NCBI RefSeq assembly: GCF_902460845.1
Contig: NZ_CABPVS010000001.1
Span: 186,001 to 250,000 of the forward strand
Direction: 5' to 3'
Source: Campylobacter concisus
GTDB lineage: Bacteria > Campylobacterota > Campylobacteria > Campylobacterales > Campylobacteraceae
Length of the DNA: 64,000 bases
The translations under genes and the position numbers were made by a program. This document shows, in pieces, positions 18,095-26,272 of this stretch; the stretch's first letter is position 1; every line of letters begins with the position of its first letter. The notes below the pieces were generated by a model. It was not told the origin of the DNA, did not search any database, and saw only the letters and a program-made list of their open reading frames with translations.

Positions 18095-18319
18095 TTATTT
18101 TTTACACAAAATTTGTGTGAGTTTTGTTACAAATGGAGAGACTAGCAAAAGCACAGGATACGCCACTACAAAGGCTTTTACATAAGCAATTAGCCAAATT
18201 TTCACAAAGCCATCAACAAAACCAAGGTTTAGATATGTCAGCACAAATGACATAAAAAAAGCCATAAATGCTGACATTATAAACGCAAAAACATATTTAT
18301 AAAATTTTACTGGTATCAT
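18095..18319 (-). CDS. DUF2798 family small membrane protein
   Basis: A 74-aa protein with two hydrophobic helices (KYVFAFIMSAFMAFFMSFVLTYL and the YVKAFVVAYPVLLLVSPFV segment), matching the DUF2798 family of two-helix inner-membrane proteins. The start overlaps the stop of the upstream oxidoreductase by 4 bases (ATGA), so it is the last gene of a tight operon. Function unknown. Confidence 0.75.
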   Translation of the reverse strand: MIPVKFYKYVFAFIMSAFMAFFMSFVLTYLNLGFVDGFVKIWLIAYVKAFVVAYPVLLLVSPFVTKLTQILCKK

Positions 18320-18876
18320 GAAATTTTGCCTATCAGCTCCCCTAACCTTTTTGCGTGATCGAGCGCCTTTTGCCTCATCAAAGCAAGCTTTGCCTCATCG
18401 TGCCTGCTCTGATACGAAAGCCCTCCGCTATAAACATATCCTGCAAATTCCATTCCGCAAGTATTCGCTAGAGCCTTAAGTGGCGGCAAAAATTCCTCTA
18501 TCTCATAGCGCTGAAGTGCTTCTTTTTTATAAAGCTCCTCAGGCGCACCAGAGGTAAATGAAAGCACTAGCTTTTTGCCATGTAGCTTATCTCCCTTACT
18601 GCCATGAGAGAAGCCATGAACTAGCACATCTTCAAACCACTTTTGTAAAAGTGACGGCACACCGTACCAGAAAAATGGATAAACAAGCACGATCACATCA
18701 GCCTTTACTAGCTTTTCTTGCTCGGCTTTTACATCGATAGCGTAGTTTTTATAAAGCTCACTTAGTATGTCAAATTTAGCCTCTGGCACCTGCTTTTTTA
18801 GCTCACTCAAAATTATCTTATTTGCAAAAGAATTTTCAAGGTCAGTGTGACCTGATACAACTAAAATTTCACTCAT
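18316..18876 (-). CDS. NAD(P)H-dependent oxidoreductase, flavodoxin-like fold
   Basis: A 186-aa flavoprotein of the NAD(P)H dehydrogenase (quinone)/KefF family. The N-terminal SEILVVSGHTDLENSFANK is the FMN-phosphate loop; VYPFFWYGVPSLLQKWFEDVL and HGFSHG match the family signatures. It likely performs two-electron reduction of quinones or other aromatics. It belongs to the accessory operon with the tannases and dehydrogenases, 15 bases after the broken esterase gene. Unlike the oxidoreductase at 5379-5930, its base composition is ordinary for the window. Confidence 0.85.
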   Translation of the reverse strand: MSEILVVSGHTDLENSFANKIILSELKKQVPEAKFDILSELYKNYAIDVKAEQEKLVKADVIVLVYPFFWYGVPSLLQKWFEDVLVHGFSHGSKGDKLHGKKLVLSFTSGAPEELYKKEALQRYEIEEFLPPLKALANTCGMEFAGYVYSGGLSYQSRHDEAKLALMRQKALDHAKRLGELIGKIS

Positions 18877-18891
18877 TTTCTCTCCTTAAAT

Positions 18892-20463
18892 TTACTTGCA
18901 AACAAAGCTACTTGCCTTGCTCGTGTCGCCACCCACGTATGTAGCCATCTTTGGATACGCACACACCAAAAATTCCTTGCCAGCGTAGCTCCTGCTCTTT
19001 GCTAGCATGCTCTTTGGCGCTTCGTCCTTTTCGTGCCACGCTTCAAGCGCACTAAGAGGATCGACGTCATCTATGCCGTTTCCGCCACCGCAGTGGTTCA
19101 TCCCAGGTAGCGCAAAAAATGCCGCGAAATTTTGGCTATTTTCATTATCAGCCTCTAGCTTTTTAAACCAGTCCCTTTGATCTTTTGCCGAAAAAACTGG
19201 GTCTGAGACGCCAGTTACTATGATTAGCTTACCGCCATTTGCGCTAAATGTGCTAAGGCTTGTTGAGATAGCGTCATTTATCGCTGCGGTTTCGAAAGTC
19301 TTTGGCGTGTCTTTGTCAAAGTCAAAATTTATCGTGTCAAAATTTGGTTGCGCGGGCGTTAAAAAGTAGTAATTCACCGAGCCGCTTGAAAGCGTGATAT
19401 TTCTAGCGTTTGGCTTGACGCTTTGTGAGTCGCCTAGCTTCCACTGCCTCCAGCCCTCAGCGCTCACGCCTGAGTCGTAAAACCAGCCACTATAAATTTG
19501 CTCGCCCTTGCTGTTTTTGGCTCCGTTAAAGATTTTCTCTATCGCCTCTATCTTTTGCTTCTCTAAATTTAGACTTTTTGGATCAAATTTGCACGCTTCC
19601 CACGCATTTATGATCCCATCTTTTAGCCCGTCTAAGGCATCACATTTTTCTAGCACGGCGTGGCTTAGCTTCTCAAGGTCATTCTTAGTTAGGGCATTTG
19701 CGAAAATTTTCTCGCCTTTTTCATTTTTAGGTGCTATCTTCATAAGGGCTTGGTTGTCCCACTGCTGAGCGATAGCCGCGCGAGATAGCCTAAAGCCAGG
19801 GTTTGCAGCGATGACACCGTCAAATTCTAGCGGATAACGCTGTGCCGCTATGAGTGCTGCCCTGCCGCCATTTTAGCAGCCCATGAAGTAGCTATGTTTT
19901 GGCTTTTTGGAGTATGCGGCAGCTAAAATTTGCTTAGCTGCGTTTGTAACCTTGCCGATCGCCTGATAGGCGTAGTCTAGCCTTGCTTGCTGATCTAGCC
20001 CAAACTCAGCCGTTGGTTTTGGATGTCCTGAGTTTGTAGTGACGACCGCGTAACCTCTAAGAAGCGCTGGCGTGGCTGTGCTTGTGCGTATCGGCACTGC
20101 ACCAAGAGCAGGCGCTACAAAGCCGTCCATACCGCCTCCACCTTGAAACAAAAACTTCTCATTCCACTACTCTGGCAGCCTTAGCTCGTAATCAATCGCA
20201 TACTCTTTGCCGTCACTTCCGGTGCGCTTATAGAGTTTGCCATGCACCACGCAGTGAGGCTTTGCTTTGATATTATTTTTACTGCCACCAGTTAGCGCAG
20301 ACATCTTATCGGCTGATACTTCGCCACTCTCATTCCACACCGCATCTATCATCTCGTTGTTTAAAATTTTCACATCTTTTAAACTCTCACATCCTGCCTT
20401 ATCAAGGGCAAAAGCCGTGCTGCTAACAAGCGCTAGTGCGCAAAAAAGTGAAATTTTCTTCAT
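18892..20463 (-). pseudogene. Tannase/feruloyl esterase family hydrolase broken by two in-frame stops
   Basis: Read through, one 524-codon frame encodes a secreted alpha/beta hydrolase of the tannase/feruloyl esterase family (PF07519 type). Residues 1-20 are a signal peptide. LPE-stop-WNEKFLFQGGGGMDG is interrupted by TAG at 20167-20169 (codon 99). The nucleophile motif, normally GCSxGGR, reads GC-stop-NGGR: TAA at 19873-19875 (codon 197) replaces the catalytic serine, one base from TCA. Past the stops the frame stays intact for 326 codons, with the catalytic Asp region (VTGVSDPVFS) and the His region (PGMNHCGGG) preserved. There are no frameshifts, so inactivation looks recent. Pieces starting at internal TTG/ATG codons would lack the active site. 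The ABM-like gene lies 8 bases upstream. Confidence 0.9.
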
Positions 20464-20471
20464 AACATCTC

Positions 20472-21152
20472 CTAAAATTTTACCTTACTAAATGAGGTCT
20501 CGTTTTTGAGACCAAAGCCGTCAAATTCGTCTATTAGCACAGCTCGCTCTTTGGCGTAAGCTTTGTAGTTTTCGCTGTGACGGTAGCTCTCAAAGCTAGC
20601 TTCGTCTTTGTAAATTTCAACCAGCACCCATTTGTTTGCCGCGTCCTTTTGACTAAAGGCAAACTGCGCGTAAGCGCCATCATCTACGCTTTTTTGTATA
20701 TATTTTTTGATGATCTTTTCAAATTTCGCATCACTTTTTGCCAAAAGGCTTAAATTTGTGATGTGAAAGTAGGCATCTTTTAGGCGCTCTGGCGTTAAAT
20801 TTTTTGAAAACGCAGCCCGTTTTTTCACGCTTATAGCCTTTTTGCTAGCTAAAATTTCAGCGCTTGCGCTTGCAAATTTCTTAAAATGAGCTGAGCTTAT
20901 ATGCTTTTTATAAGCCGCCTCGTCCTCGTAAAACTCAAGCACGTAAAATAGCTCCGGCTTACTCTTTGCGCTCATAAAAAAGATCGCCTGCGTGCCTGGC
21001 TCACTCTTTGAGCTTAGTATTTTTTCCCTGCCAAGCTCTTTTAGCAAAGTCTTATTATTTGGCGTTGAAAGCAGCTCGTGTAAGCTCACTTTCGCCTCCG
21101 CCCCAAAGGCAAAAACCGCCAAAATCGCTAGTAAAAATAGCTTTTTTATCAT
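20472..21152 (-). CDS. Secreted protein with two antibiotic-biosynthesis-monooxygenase-like domains
   Basis: A 226-aa protein: a signal peptide (residues 1-20, ending FGAEA) followed by two similar ferredoxin-like repeats. The first contains GTQAIFFMSAKSKPELFYVLEFYEDEAAYKKHISSAHFKKF and the second YAQFAFSQKDAANKWVLVEIYKDEASFESYRHSENYKAY, both with the E-x-Y-x-D-E-A-(A/S)-(Y/F)-x-x-(Y/H) pattern of ABM dimeric barrels, here fused as an internal duplication. ABM domains act on quinol-like or phenolic compounds, which fits location between two tannase-type genes, but no substrate can be inferred firmly. Periplasmic localisation is unusual for this fold. Confidence 0.75.
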   Translation of the reverse strand: MIKKLFLLAILAVFAFGAEAKVSLHELLSTPNNKTLLKELGREKILSSKSEPGTQAIFFMSAKSKPELFYVLEFYEDEAAYKKHISSAHFKKFASASAEILASKKAISVKKRAAFSKNLTPERLKDAYFHITNLSLLAKSDAKFEKIIKKYIQKSVDDGAYAQFAFSQKDAANKWVLVEIYKDEASFESYRHSENYKAYAKERAVLIDEFDGFGLKNETSFSKVKF

Positions 21153-21167
21153 CAGATTTCCTTAAAT

Positions 21168-22604
21168 TTATTTCTCAACCACTCTTTTCATCCAAGCAAA
21201 AAGCTCGTCTAAGTCATAGTCGCCGCCATGTCCTTGTCCCCAGACCGCTTCAAAATCAACCTCTTTGCCAGTATTTTTAAGCGAAAGTGCAAGCATAGCA
21301 GGCACGGCGAGGGCTAGATCGGTGTCGTTTGTGCCCTGCCTTATGCGGTAAAATTTCGCCGCCTCTTTATTTTTAGTGTAGTTCATCGCATTCATCATCT
21401 TTATGACACCAGCCTCCGCCATCTTGCCACCACCTCGCTCTTTTGCAAATTTAGTAAAGTGCTTTGCGGGCGTTTTGCTATCACCAAATAGATCGTTTTC
21501 AGGATTTTCCAGCGAAAGCCCGTCAAAGGCAACCACCGCTTTGGCGCGTTTTAGCGAAGCGATGAAGTCTTCTAGCTTAAAGGTATATCCAAGCTGACAG
21601 CCTTGCGTGTCAAGCGTGATAAATTTAGGTGTGAGTGTATTTTTATCACCACTCTTTGTAGCTGTAAATGCTCTTGAAAGCAGGGCGTTTATATACTCTT
21701 TGAAACTGCCCTCGCCATTTTCATCAAGGCTTAGCGCGTGGCCTTTGGCGTCTTTTAAATTTAGTGAGTTTAGATAGGCTGGGAATTTACTCTTTAGCTC
21801 GCGTGAGAGCTCTTTTTGCGTGGCGTTTAGCTCGCCTGTGATAGTCTTTGGCTTTTTGCTTCTGTCGTTAAAAGAGCTCGCGTCAAAGCTTGAAAAGTCT
21901 ATCCTTTCAAATTTATCCAAATCCCCAAACATCCACTCATACGCCTCGTCCTCATGCTCTAAATTTGTAACAGGGCAGTAGGCTGAGACGGCATAAATTT
22001 GATCGTCCGCCTTCGCAGCGCCTAGCTCGTCAAGATATGGCTCGTACTCTTTTGCGTTTGCGCTAGCGCCAAGCAGTGCCGACATCGCGCCGCCTGCGCT
22101 CGTGCCGTTTGAGATGATCTTATTTGCGTCGCCTGGCATAAATTTATCGTTAAATTTTAGATATCTAACGGCCGCTTTTAGATCGACTATCACAGCTGGG
22201 GCTTTGCCGATGAATTTCTCGCCATCTTTTAGCGTCCTGCCTCTAGCGCCAACGCTTGCCACGACGTAGCCTCTAAGAAGCGCTTCAAGAGTGGCATTTG
22301 GCTTTTCGTTTTGGATTTCTGGTTTTTGTGGTTTGGCGCTCATGTAGCCACCTATGCCATTTGGCATAAAGATAGCGCTCTTTTGGTCGCTAAATTTCTC
22401 CTCTGGCACGTAAAAATTTAAGACCTCGTAGTCGCTAACTGGCTTTGCCACATAGACTATGCCTTCATAAGCTCTAAATTTAAGCGTCCTCTCGCCAACT
22501 TGCACGCTTTTTAGCTCAAATTTCTTTTCATCAAATTTAAGCTCACTACCAAAGCAAGTACCTACTAAACAAACCCCTAAAATAGCAACTCTAACGCCTT
22601 TCAT
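21168..22604 (-). CDS. Secreted bacterial tannase-type alpha/beta hydrolase
   Basis: A 478-aa protein with a signal peptide (residues 1-19, ending TCFG). The nucleophile elbow is GTSAGGAMSALLG, the acid region FDGLSLENPENDLFG, and the base region QGHGGDYDLDELFAWMKRV; this set is typical of bacterial tannases such as the Lactobacillus enzyme, which hydrolyse galloyl esters. The real substrate here is not proven; other phenolic or short-chain esters are possible. It is co-oriented with a broken second tannase, an ABM-like protein and several dehydrogenases, suggesting a pathway that frees aromatic acids or alcohols in the periplasm. Confidence 0.82.
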   Translation of the reverse strand: MKGVRVAILGVCLVGTCFGSELKFDEKKFELKSVQVGERTLKFRAYEGIVYVAKPVSDYEVLNFYVPEEKFSDQKSAIFMPNGIGGYMSAKPQKPEIQNEKPNATLEALLRGYVVASVGARGRTLKDGEKFIGKAPAVIVDLKAAVRYLKFNDKFMPGDANKIISNGTSAGGAMSALLGASANAKEYEPYLDELGAAKADDQIYAVSAYCPVTNLEHEDEAYEWMFGDLDKFERIDFSSFDASSFNDRSKKPKTITGELNATQKELSRELKSKFPAYLNSLNLKDAKGHALSLDENGEGSFKEYINALLSRAFTATKSGDKNTLTPKFITLDTQGCQLGYTFKLEDFIASLKRAKAVVAFDGLSLENPENDLFGDSKTPAKHFTKFAKERGGGKMAEAGVIKMMNAMNYTKNKEAAKFYRIRQGTNDTDLALAVPAMLALSLKNTGKEVDFEAVWGQGHGGDYDLDELFAWMKRVVEK

Positions 22605-22674
22605 GATCTGCCTTTTTGTTTTGTCCTACTTTTTGCTTTACCAGCCTTGGCGTAGGCTACCAGGGCTTTAGCAC

Positions 22675-23445
22675 CTAGTTATCTTTTGGCTCGTATTTGA
22701 TAGCGTAGTCAAATTTTGGCTTACTTAGACTAAACTCAAAGCTATCTCTATCCACCGCGCCAACGCAGTAATGGCTATCATAAAGTCGAAGCAAAAACTC
22801 CGCCATCTGCTCGCTCGTGTGATACTTTTTAAACGCCTTGTCGTAGTCGTAGCTCTCTTTGCTAGTTGCCACCATGCCAAATTCTGTCTTTGTGGCAGCT
22901 GGAGCTAGCACTTTTGCTTGCATCTTTGCCTGCTTATCCTGTGCTAGCTCGTGGTAAAGCCCCTCGCTAAAGGCACTTACGAAAAATTTGCTAGCGCAGT
23001 ATGTGATGGCGTTTGGTACGATCTTATAGCCGCCTATCGAAGAGATGTTGATGAGCTGCGTATCTTTGTCTTTGTATTTTTTAGTAAAAAGCGTTGAGAG
23101 CGTGACAAGAGCGATGATGTTTAAATTTATCATCTGTGTGATTTTTTCTAAATTTTGCTCGCCGACCTTGTTATAGTAGCCAAAACCAGCGTTATTTATA
23201 AGCGCTTTTAGCTCATATTTTTCTAAATCACACCAAAGAGAAAGAGCATTTTCTTGCTTTGAGAGATCGCAAAGCTCTATCACCACATCGACAATTGCAA
23301 ATTTAGCTATCTCGCTTTTTAACTCCTCTAAAAGCTCGCCACGCCTTGCAATAAGGATCAAATTCTCCCCGCGCCTTGCAAATGCCTTTGCCGCAGCCGC
23401 TCCTATGCCTGAGCTTGCTCCGGTGATGGCGATGTATCTTTTCAC
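22675..23445 (-). CDS. Short-chain dehydrogenase/reductase
   Basis: A classical SDR of 256 aa. The Rossmann motif TGASSGIGAAAAKAF, the NAG motif (INNAGFGYY), the catalytic serine (INISSIGGYK) and the YxxxK pair (YCASKFF) are all present, so it should be an active NAD(P)-dependent oxidoreductase. The start overlaps the upstream gene by 4 bases. The ADEC-like family of YqjQ/DltE-type SDRs is similar, but the substrate cannot be told. Confidence 0.88.
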   Translation of the reverse strand: MKRYIAITGASSGIGAAAAKAFARRGENLILIARRGELLEELKSEIAKFAIVDVVIELCDLSKQENALSLWCDLEKYELKALINNAGFGYYNKVGEQNLEKITQMINLNIIALVTLSTLFTKKYKDKDTQLINISSIGGYKIVPNAITYCASKFFVSAFSEGLYHELAQDKQAKMQAKVLAPAATKTEFGMVATSKESYDYDKAFKKYHTSEQMAEFLLRLYDSHYCVGAVDRDSFEFSLSKPKFDYAIKYEPKDN

Positions 23446-24083
23446 TTCGCGTACTCCATCGGGCTATAAATTTTCACGCCCTCGCTGTGGTCATCTTGTG
23501 CTACTTGCACGATCACTTTAGCGATATCAGCCGCCCTCATCGGACGATACTCGTCAAAAAAGCCTTTTGGGATAAATTTAAATGCCTTTATCGCTAGATA
23601 CTCGCCAAGTCTAAATTCTTTCCTTTCAGCCTCGATAAGTGGTAGTCTAGCAATATGAAATGAGCTATATCCAAGCTCTTTTATCTTTGCTTCTGCTTGG
23701 CCTTTTGCCTTTAGGTAAAACGAGCCTGACTTTCTACTAGCACCTGCGGCCGAGAGCAAAACAAAGCGTTTTGCGCCGCACTCCAAGCCAAATTTCGCGA
23801 AATTTAGCGGATAGGTCACATCGACTTTATAAAACTGCTCTTTGTGCTTTGCCACCTTCATCGTCGTGCCAAGTGCGCAAAAGACATCATCAGCGATAAA
23901 TGGCACCTCATCTTTTAGCTCGTCAAAATTTACTATCTTTACTTCAAGCTTTTCATGAGTAAATTCTAGCTCATGCCTAGCAAGGGCGATAACCTTACTA
24001 TAATGCTCACTCACACATAAATTTTTTAAAATCTCACTTCCCACAGCGCCACTGGCTCCTGCTATAAGGGCGATCTTTTTCAT
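23442..24083 (-). CDS. NAD(P)-binding protein, atypical SDR (HTATIP2/YwnB-like)
   Basis: A 213-aa Rossmann protein with the glycine motif AGASGAVGSEIL at the N-terminus, a region FCALGTTMKVA typical of the HTATIP2-like atypical SDRs, and LLSAAGAS in place of the classical catalytic serine site. SFYLKAKGQAEAKIKELG carries a K but not a standard YxxxK with certainty. It may be a reductase or a redox-sensing NAD(P)H binder. It overlaps the downstream SDR gene by 4 bases, so the two are translated together. Confidence 0.8.
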   Translation of the reverse strand: MKKIALIAGASGAVGSEILKNLCVSEHYSKVIALARHELEFTHEKLEVKIVNFDELKDEVPFIADDVFCALGTTMKVAKHKEQFYKVDVTYPLNFAKFGLECGAKRFVLLSAAGASRKSGSFYLKAKGQAEAKIKELGYSSFHIARLPLIEAERKEFRLGEYLAIKAFKFIPKGFFDEYRPMRAADIAKVIVQVAQDDHSEGVKIYSPMEYAK

Positions 24084-24112
24084 ATCTTTCCTTTGTAAAA
24101 TTTAGATAAATT

Positions 24113-25258
24113 CTATCTCGCTAAGGCAAAAATTTCACTTATTGCCTCTTTTGTATAAATTTGCTCCAAGCCCCTGCCCTTGGCGTAGTCATAAACTAGC
24201 GCCATAATCTCGTCTAAATTTGACTCATCAACGCCGATCTCGATGAGGCTTGTTGGCGTGCCGATCTTGCTAAACCACTCTTTTAGCTTTTCAATGCCTG
24301 CGTCTGCGTCATTCACGCCAAAAATTTCCTTGCCAAAACGCTTAAATGCCTCTAAATTTCTACTCTTATACCACTTCATCCAAGCTGGCATAACGACACT
24401 TAGCCCAGCTCCATGCGCGCAATCAACCACCGCACCTATGGCGTGCTCGATCATGTGATTTGGATAAGAGTAGCCAGCCGTGCCAACGTAAGTTAGGCCA
24501 TTTAGCGCCATCGTAGCAGCCCAGGCAAACTCGCTTCTAGCGGCGTAGTTTTCTGGCTCTTTTAGTAAAATTTCTGTTGTTTTCATGACGGTTTTGATGT
24601 TTGCTTCAATGTATAAATTTATGATCTCAGGCTGAACGCTCGCCGTAAAGTATCCCTCGATGCTGTGAGCGATGATGTCTGAAGCAGAATAGACCAAGTA
24701 CTCTTTGCTAACGCTTGCTTGAAGTAGTGGATTTATCACTGAAACTTTTGGGTAAAGACATGCTCCGTGCATAGCAAATTTTTGTTTCGTGGCTTCATTT
24801 GTGACGACTGAGCCGCCGTTCATCTCTGAGCCAGTTGCTGCAAGCGTTATGATGTCAAAGATCATAAGCGCTTCGCTTGGATCTTTACCGGTAAAAAAGT
24901 CCCAAACGTCGCCATTATATTTAACTCCAGCAGCTACCGCCTTGGCCGTGTCAAGCACCGAGCCACCACCTATGGCTAGCACACTATCGACACCTTGCTT
25001 TTTAGCTAAATTTATAGCCTCATTTACCTTGCTTAGCACTGGATTTGACTTCACGCCGCCTATCTTGCAAAACTCGATACCATTTGCACTTAGACTCTTT
25101 GCTGCGACATCAAAAAGGCCATTTTTTATGACCCTATCGCTGCCATAGATGATAAGCGTCTTTTTAACGCCAAATTCTTTCATGTATTTGCCGATATTTT
25201 GCTCTTTGTCTTTGCCAAATTCTATTTTTGTAGGGTTTAAAAAGCTAAAATTTTGCAT
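24113..25258 (-). CDS. Iron-containing alcohol dehydrogenase (YqhD/BdhA type)
   Basis: A 381-aa group III alcohol dehydrogenase that interconverts aldehydes and alcohols with NAD(P)H. The nucleotide-binding motif is AIGGGSVLDTAKA. Metal ligands are visible in SASDIIAHSIEG (Asp, His), MIEHAIGA and DCAHGAGLS (His residues). The N-terminus NPTKIEFGKDKEQNIG matches the YqhD/butanol dehydrogenase branch. It is the first gene of the accessory operon: TATAAT lies 25-30 bases before the ATG and AAGGAGAAA gives a strong ribosome-binding site. Confidence 0.92.
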   Translation of the reverse strand: MQNFSFLNPTKIEFGKDKEQNIGKYMKEFGVKKTLIIYGSDRVIKNGLFDVAAKSLSANGIEFCKIGGVKSNPVLSKVNEAINLAKKQGVDSVLAIGGGSVLDTAKAVAAGVKYNGDVWDFFTGKDPSEALMIFDIITLAATGSEMNGGSVVTNEATKQKFAMHGACLYPKVSVINPLLQASVSKEYLVYSASDIIAHSIEGYFTASVQPEIINLYIEANIKTVMKTTEILLKEPENYAARSEFAWAATMALNGLTYVGTAGYSYPNHMIEHAIGAVVDCAHGAGLSVVMPAWMKWYKSRNLEAFKRFGKEIFGVNDADAGIEKLKEWFSKIGTPTSLIEIGVDESNLDEIMALVYDYAKGRGLEQIYTKEAISEIFALAR

Positions 25259-25282
25259 AGTTTCTCCTTATTAGTTTTAATG

Positions 25283-25288
25283 ATTATA
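25283..25288 (-). promoter_or_regulatory. Promoter -10 element of the accessory ester/alcohol operon
   Basis: The minus strand reads AACTATAATCA, with TATAAT 25 bases upstream of the alcohol dehydrogenase ATG. All genes down to 18095 are co-directional with short gaps or overlaps, so this may drive the whole set. Confidence 0.5.
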
Positions 25289-25332
25289 GTTTTGCAAAGC
25301 AAAAATTTTTGTTAAAAATAATGAGTAGAAAT

Positions 25333-26007
25333 TTAAAAATTTCTTAGTTTGATAGGAAGTTTCGAGATGATTTTTTTCGGATCAAAGCTACTTTTGGCAT
25401 CAACCAAATTTCCAAAATTTTCACCTGTGCTAAGGAATTTTTGCAAATAATAATTGCCTCTATATCCAAGGTCATAAAGAATTTCAGACATCAAAGAAAT
25501 ATCTATTTCGTTTAGAAAGTCTGCATGCACGGTTGTTCTTACTTCAAAATCGAAATTTATCTCAAGCAGATATTTTAGTGTGCTAATAAATTTTTCATAT
25601 AAATTTGAGCCAGTTACGCCCACAAATTTCTCTTTTGGCGCTTTAAAATCAAGCGCGATATAGTCAATCAGCCCTTCACCTATCGCCTCTTTTAAAATCT
25701 CAATATGAGAGCCATTTGTATCGACCTTTAGGCAAAAATTTCTTGACTTAACCTCTCTTGCAAGTTTTAAAAACAAAGGATTTGCCGTGCATTCGCCACC
25801 GCTAAAGACGATACCATTTAGTTTGCCTATGCGGCGGTCTAAAAAGTTACAAACCTCATCCATTTCTATATTGCCATTTGAATTTACAACTTCTATATTG
25901 TAGCAATACACGCATCGCATATTACAGCCTGCAAACCAAACTACCGCAGCCACTTTGTCTGGATAATCAAGCGTAGTAAATGGCGTTATACTAAAGACTT
26001 TATGCAA
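25333..26007 (-). CDS. nrdG: Anaerobic ribonucleotide reductase activating protein (radical SAM)
   Basis: A 224-aa radical-SAM activase that installs the glycyl radical on class III ribonucleotide reductase. The cluster motif is CNMRCVYC (CxxxCxxC), preceded by FTTLDYPDKVAAVVWFAG, the family N-terminus; GIVFSGGECTANP is the SAM-binding GGE motif. The start is a TTG at 26007, with AAAAGG about 10 bases upstream; no better start is in frame. It follows the glycyl-radical protein gene after 85 bases that hold a strong hairpin, so its expression may be separately controlled. Its partner here is a two-chain NrdD. Confidence 0.92.
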   Translation of the reverse strand: MHKVFSITPFTTLDYPDKVAAVVWFAGCNMRCVYCYNIEVVNSNGNIEMDEVCNFLDRRIGKLNGIVFSGGECTANPLFLKLAREVKSRNFCLKVDTNGSHIEILKEAIGEGLIDYIALDFKAPKEKFVGVTGSNLYEKFISTLKYLLEINFDFEVRTTVHADFLNEIDISLMSEILYDLGYRGNYYLQKFLSTGENFGNLVDAKSSFDPKKIISKLPIKLRNF

Positions 26008-26030
26008 ATTTGTGGACCTTTTGAGATTTA

Positions 26031-26054
26031 AAAGGCACAGAAGATTGTGCCTTT
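26031..26054. terminator. Strong hairpin between the glycyl-radical gene and nrdG
   Basis: A perfect 9-bp stem (AAAGGCACA at 26031-26039, TGTGCCTTT at 26046-26054) with a 6-base loop. On the operon strand it ends GCCTTTTAAAT, a short U-tract. It sits in the leader of nrdG, so it may attenuate nrdG, mark the end of the nrdD transcript, or protect its 3' end. Confidence 0.65.
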
Positions 26055-26092
26055 TTTATTTGAGTTTTTTATATTTTTATTAGCTGCGGTGA

Positions 26093-26263
26093 TTATCTTT
26101 TGCAGCAACTTGCGTATTCGTCAAATTTAATACGCTCTTTATGCTCGCCTTTTTTACCAAGGTTAAAGCTCTCAACTGGGCGATGATAACCCATAACACG
26201 AGTATAGACTACGCATTTTGTGCGTTTGTCTTGTACTTTTTCTAAAATTTCTTTTTCTGTCAT
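26093..26263 (-). CDS. nrdD: Separate 56-aa glycyl-radical subunit of anaerobic ribonucleotide reductase
   Basis: A 56-aa protein too short for most ORF callers. Its core, TRVMGYHRPVESFNLGKKGE followed by HKER, is the glycyl-radical segment that ends ordinary NrdD chains (RVxGY, then FNxGK and a K/R-rich tail). Gly25 in RVMGY is the predicted radical site. The preceding large chain stops after its zinc motif and lacks this segment, so the two proteins together make one complete NrdD. The ATG is 9 bases past the large-chain stop, preceded by GGAGAGG, so translation is coupled. Extra cysteines are Cys17 and a C-terminal CC pair (53-54). It is analogous in concept to YfiD, the separate glycyl-radical part for pyruvate formate-lyase. 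Confidence 0.88.
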   Translation of the reverse strand: MTEKEILEKVQDKRTKCVVYTRVMGYHRPVESFNLGKKGEHKERIKFDEYASCCKR

Positions 26264-26272
26264 TTCCTCTCC

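Noticed and set aside
19873-19875. The TAA at the catalytic serine considered as programmed recoding
   Set aside because: Recoding to selenocysteine or pyrrolysine uses TGA or TAG, no adjacent structure stands out, and a second stop occurs upstream, so a pseudogene is simpler.
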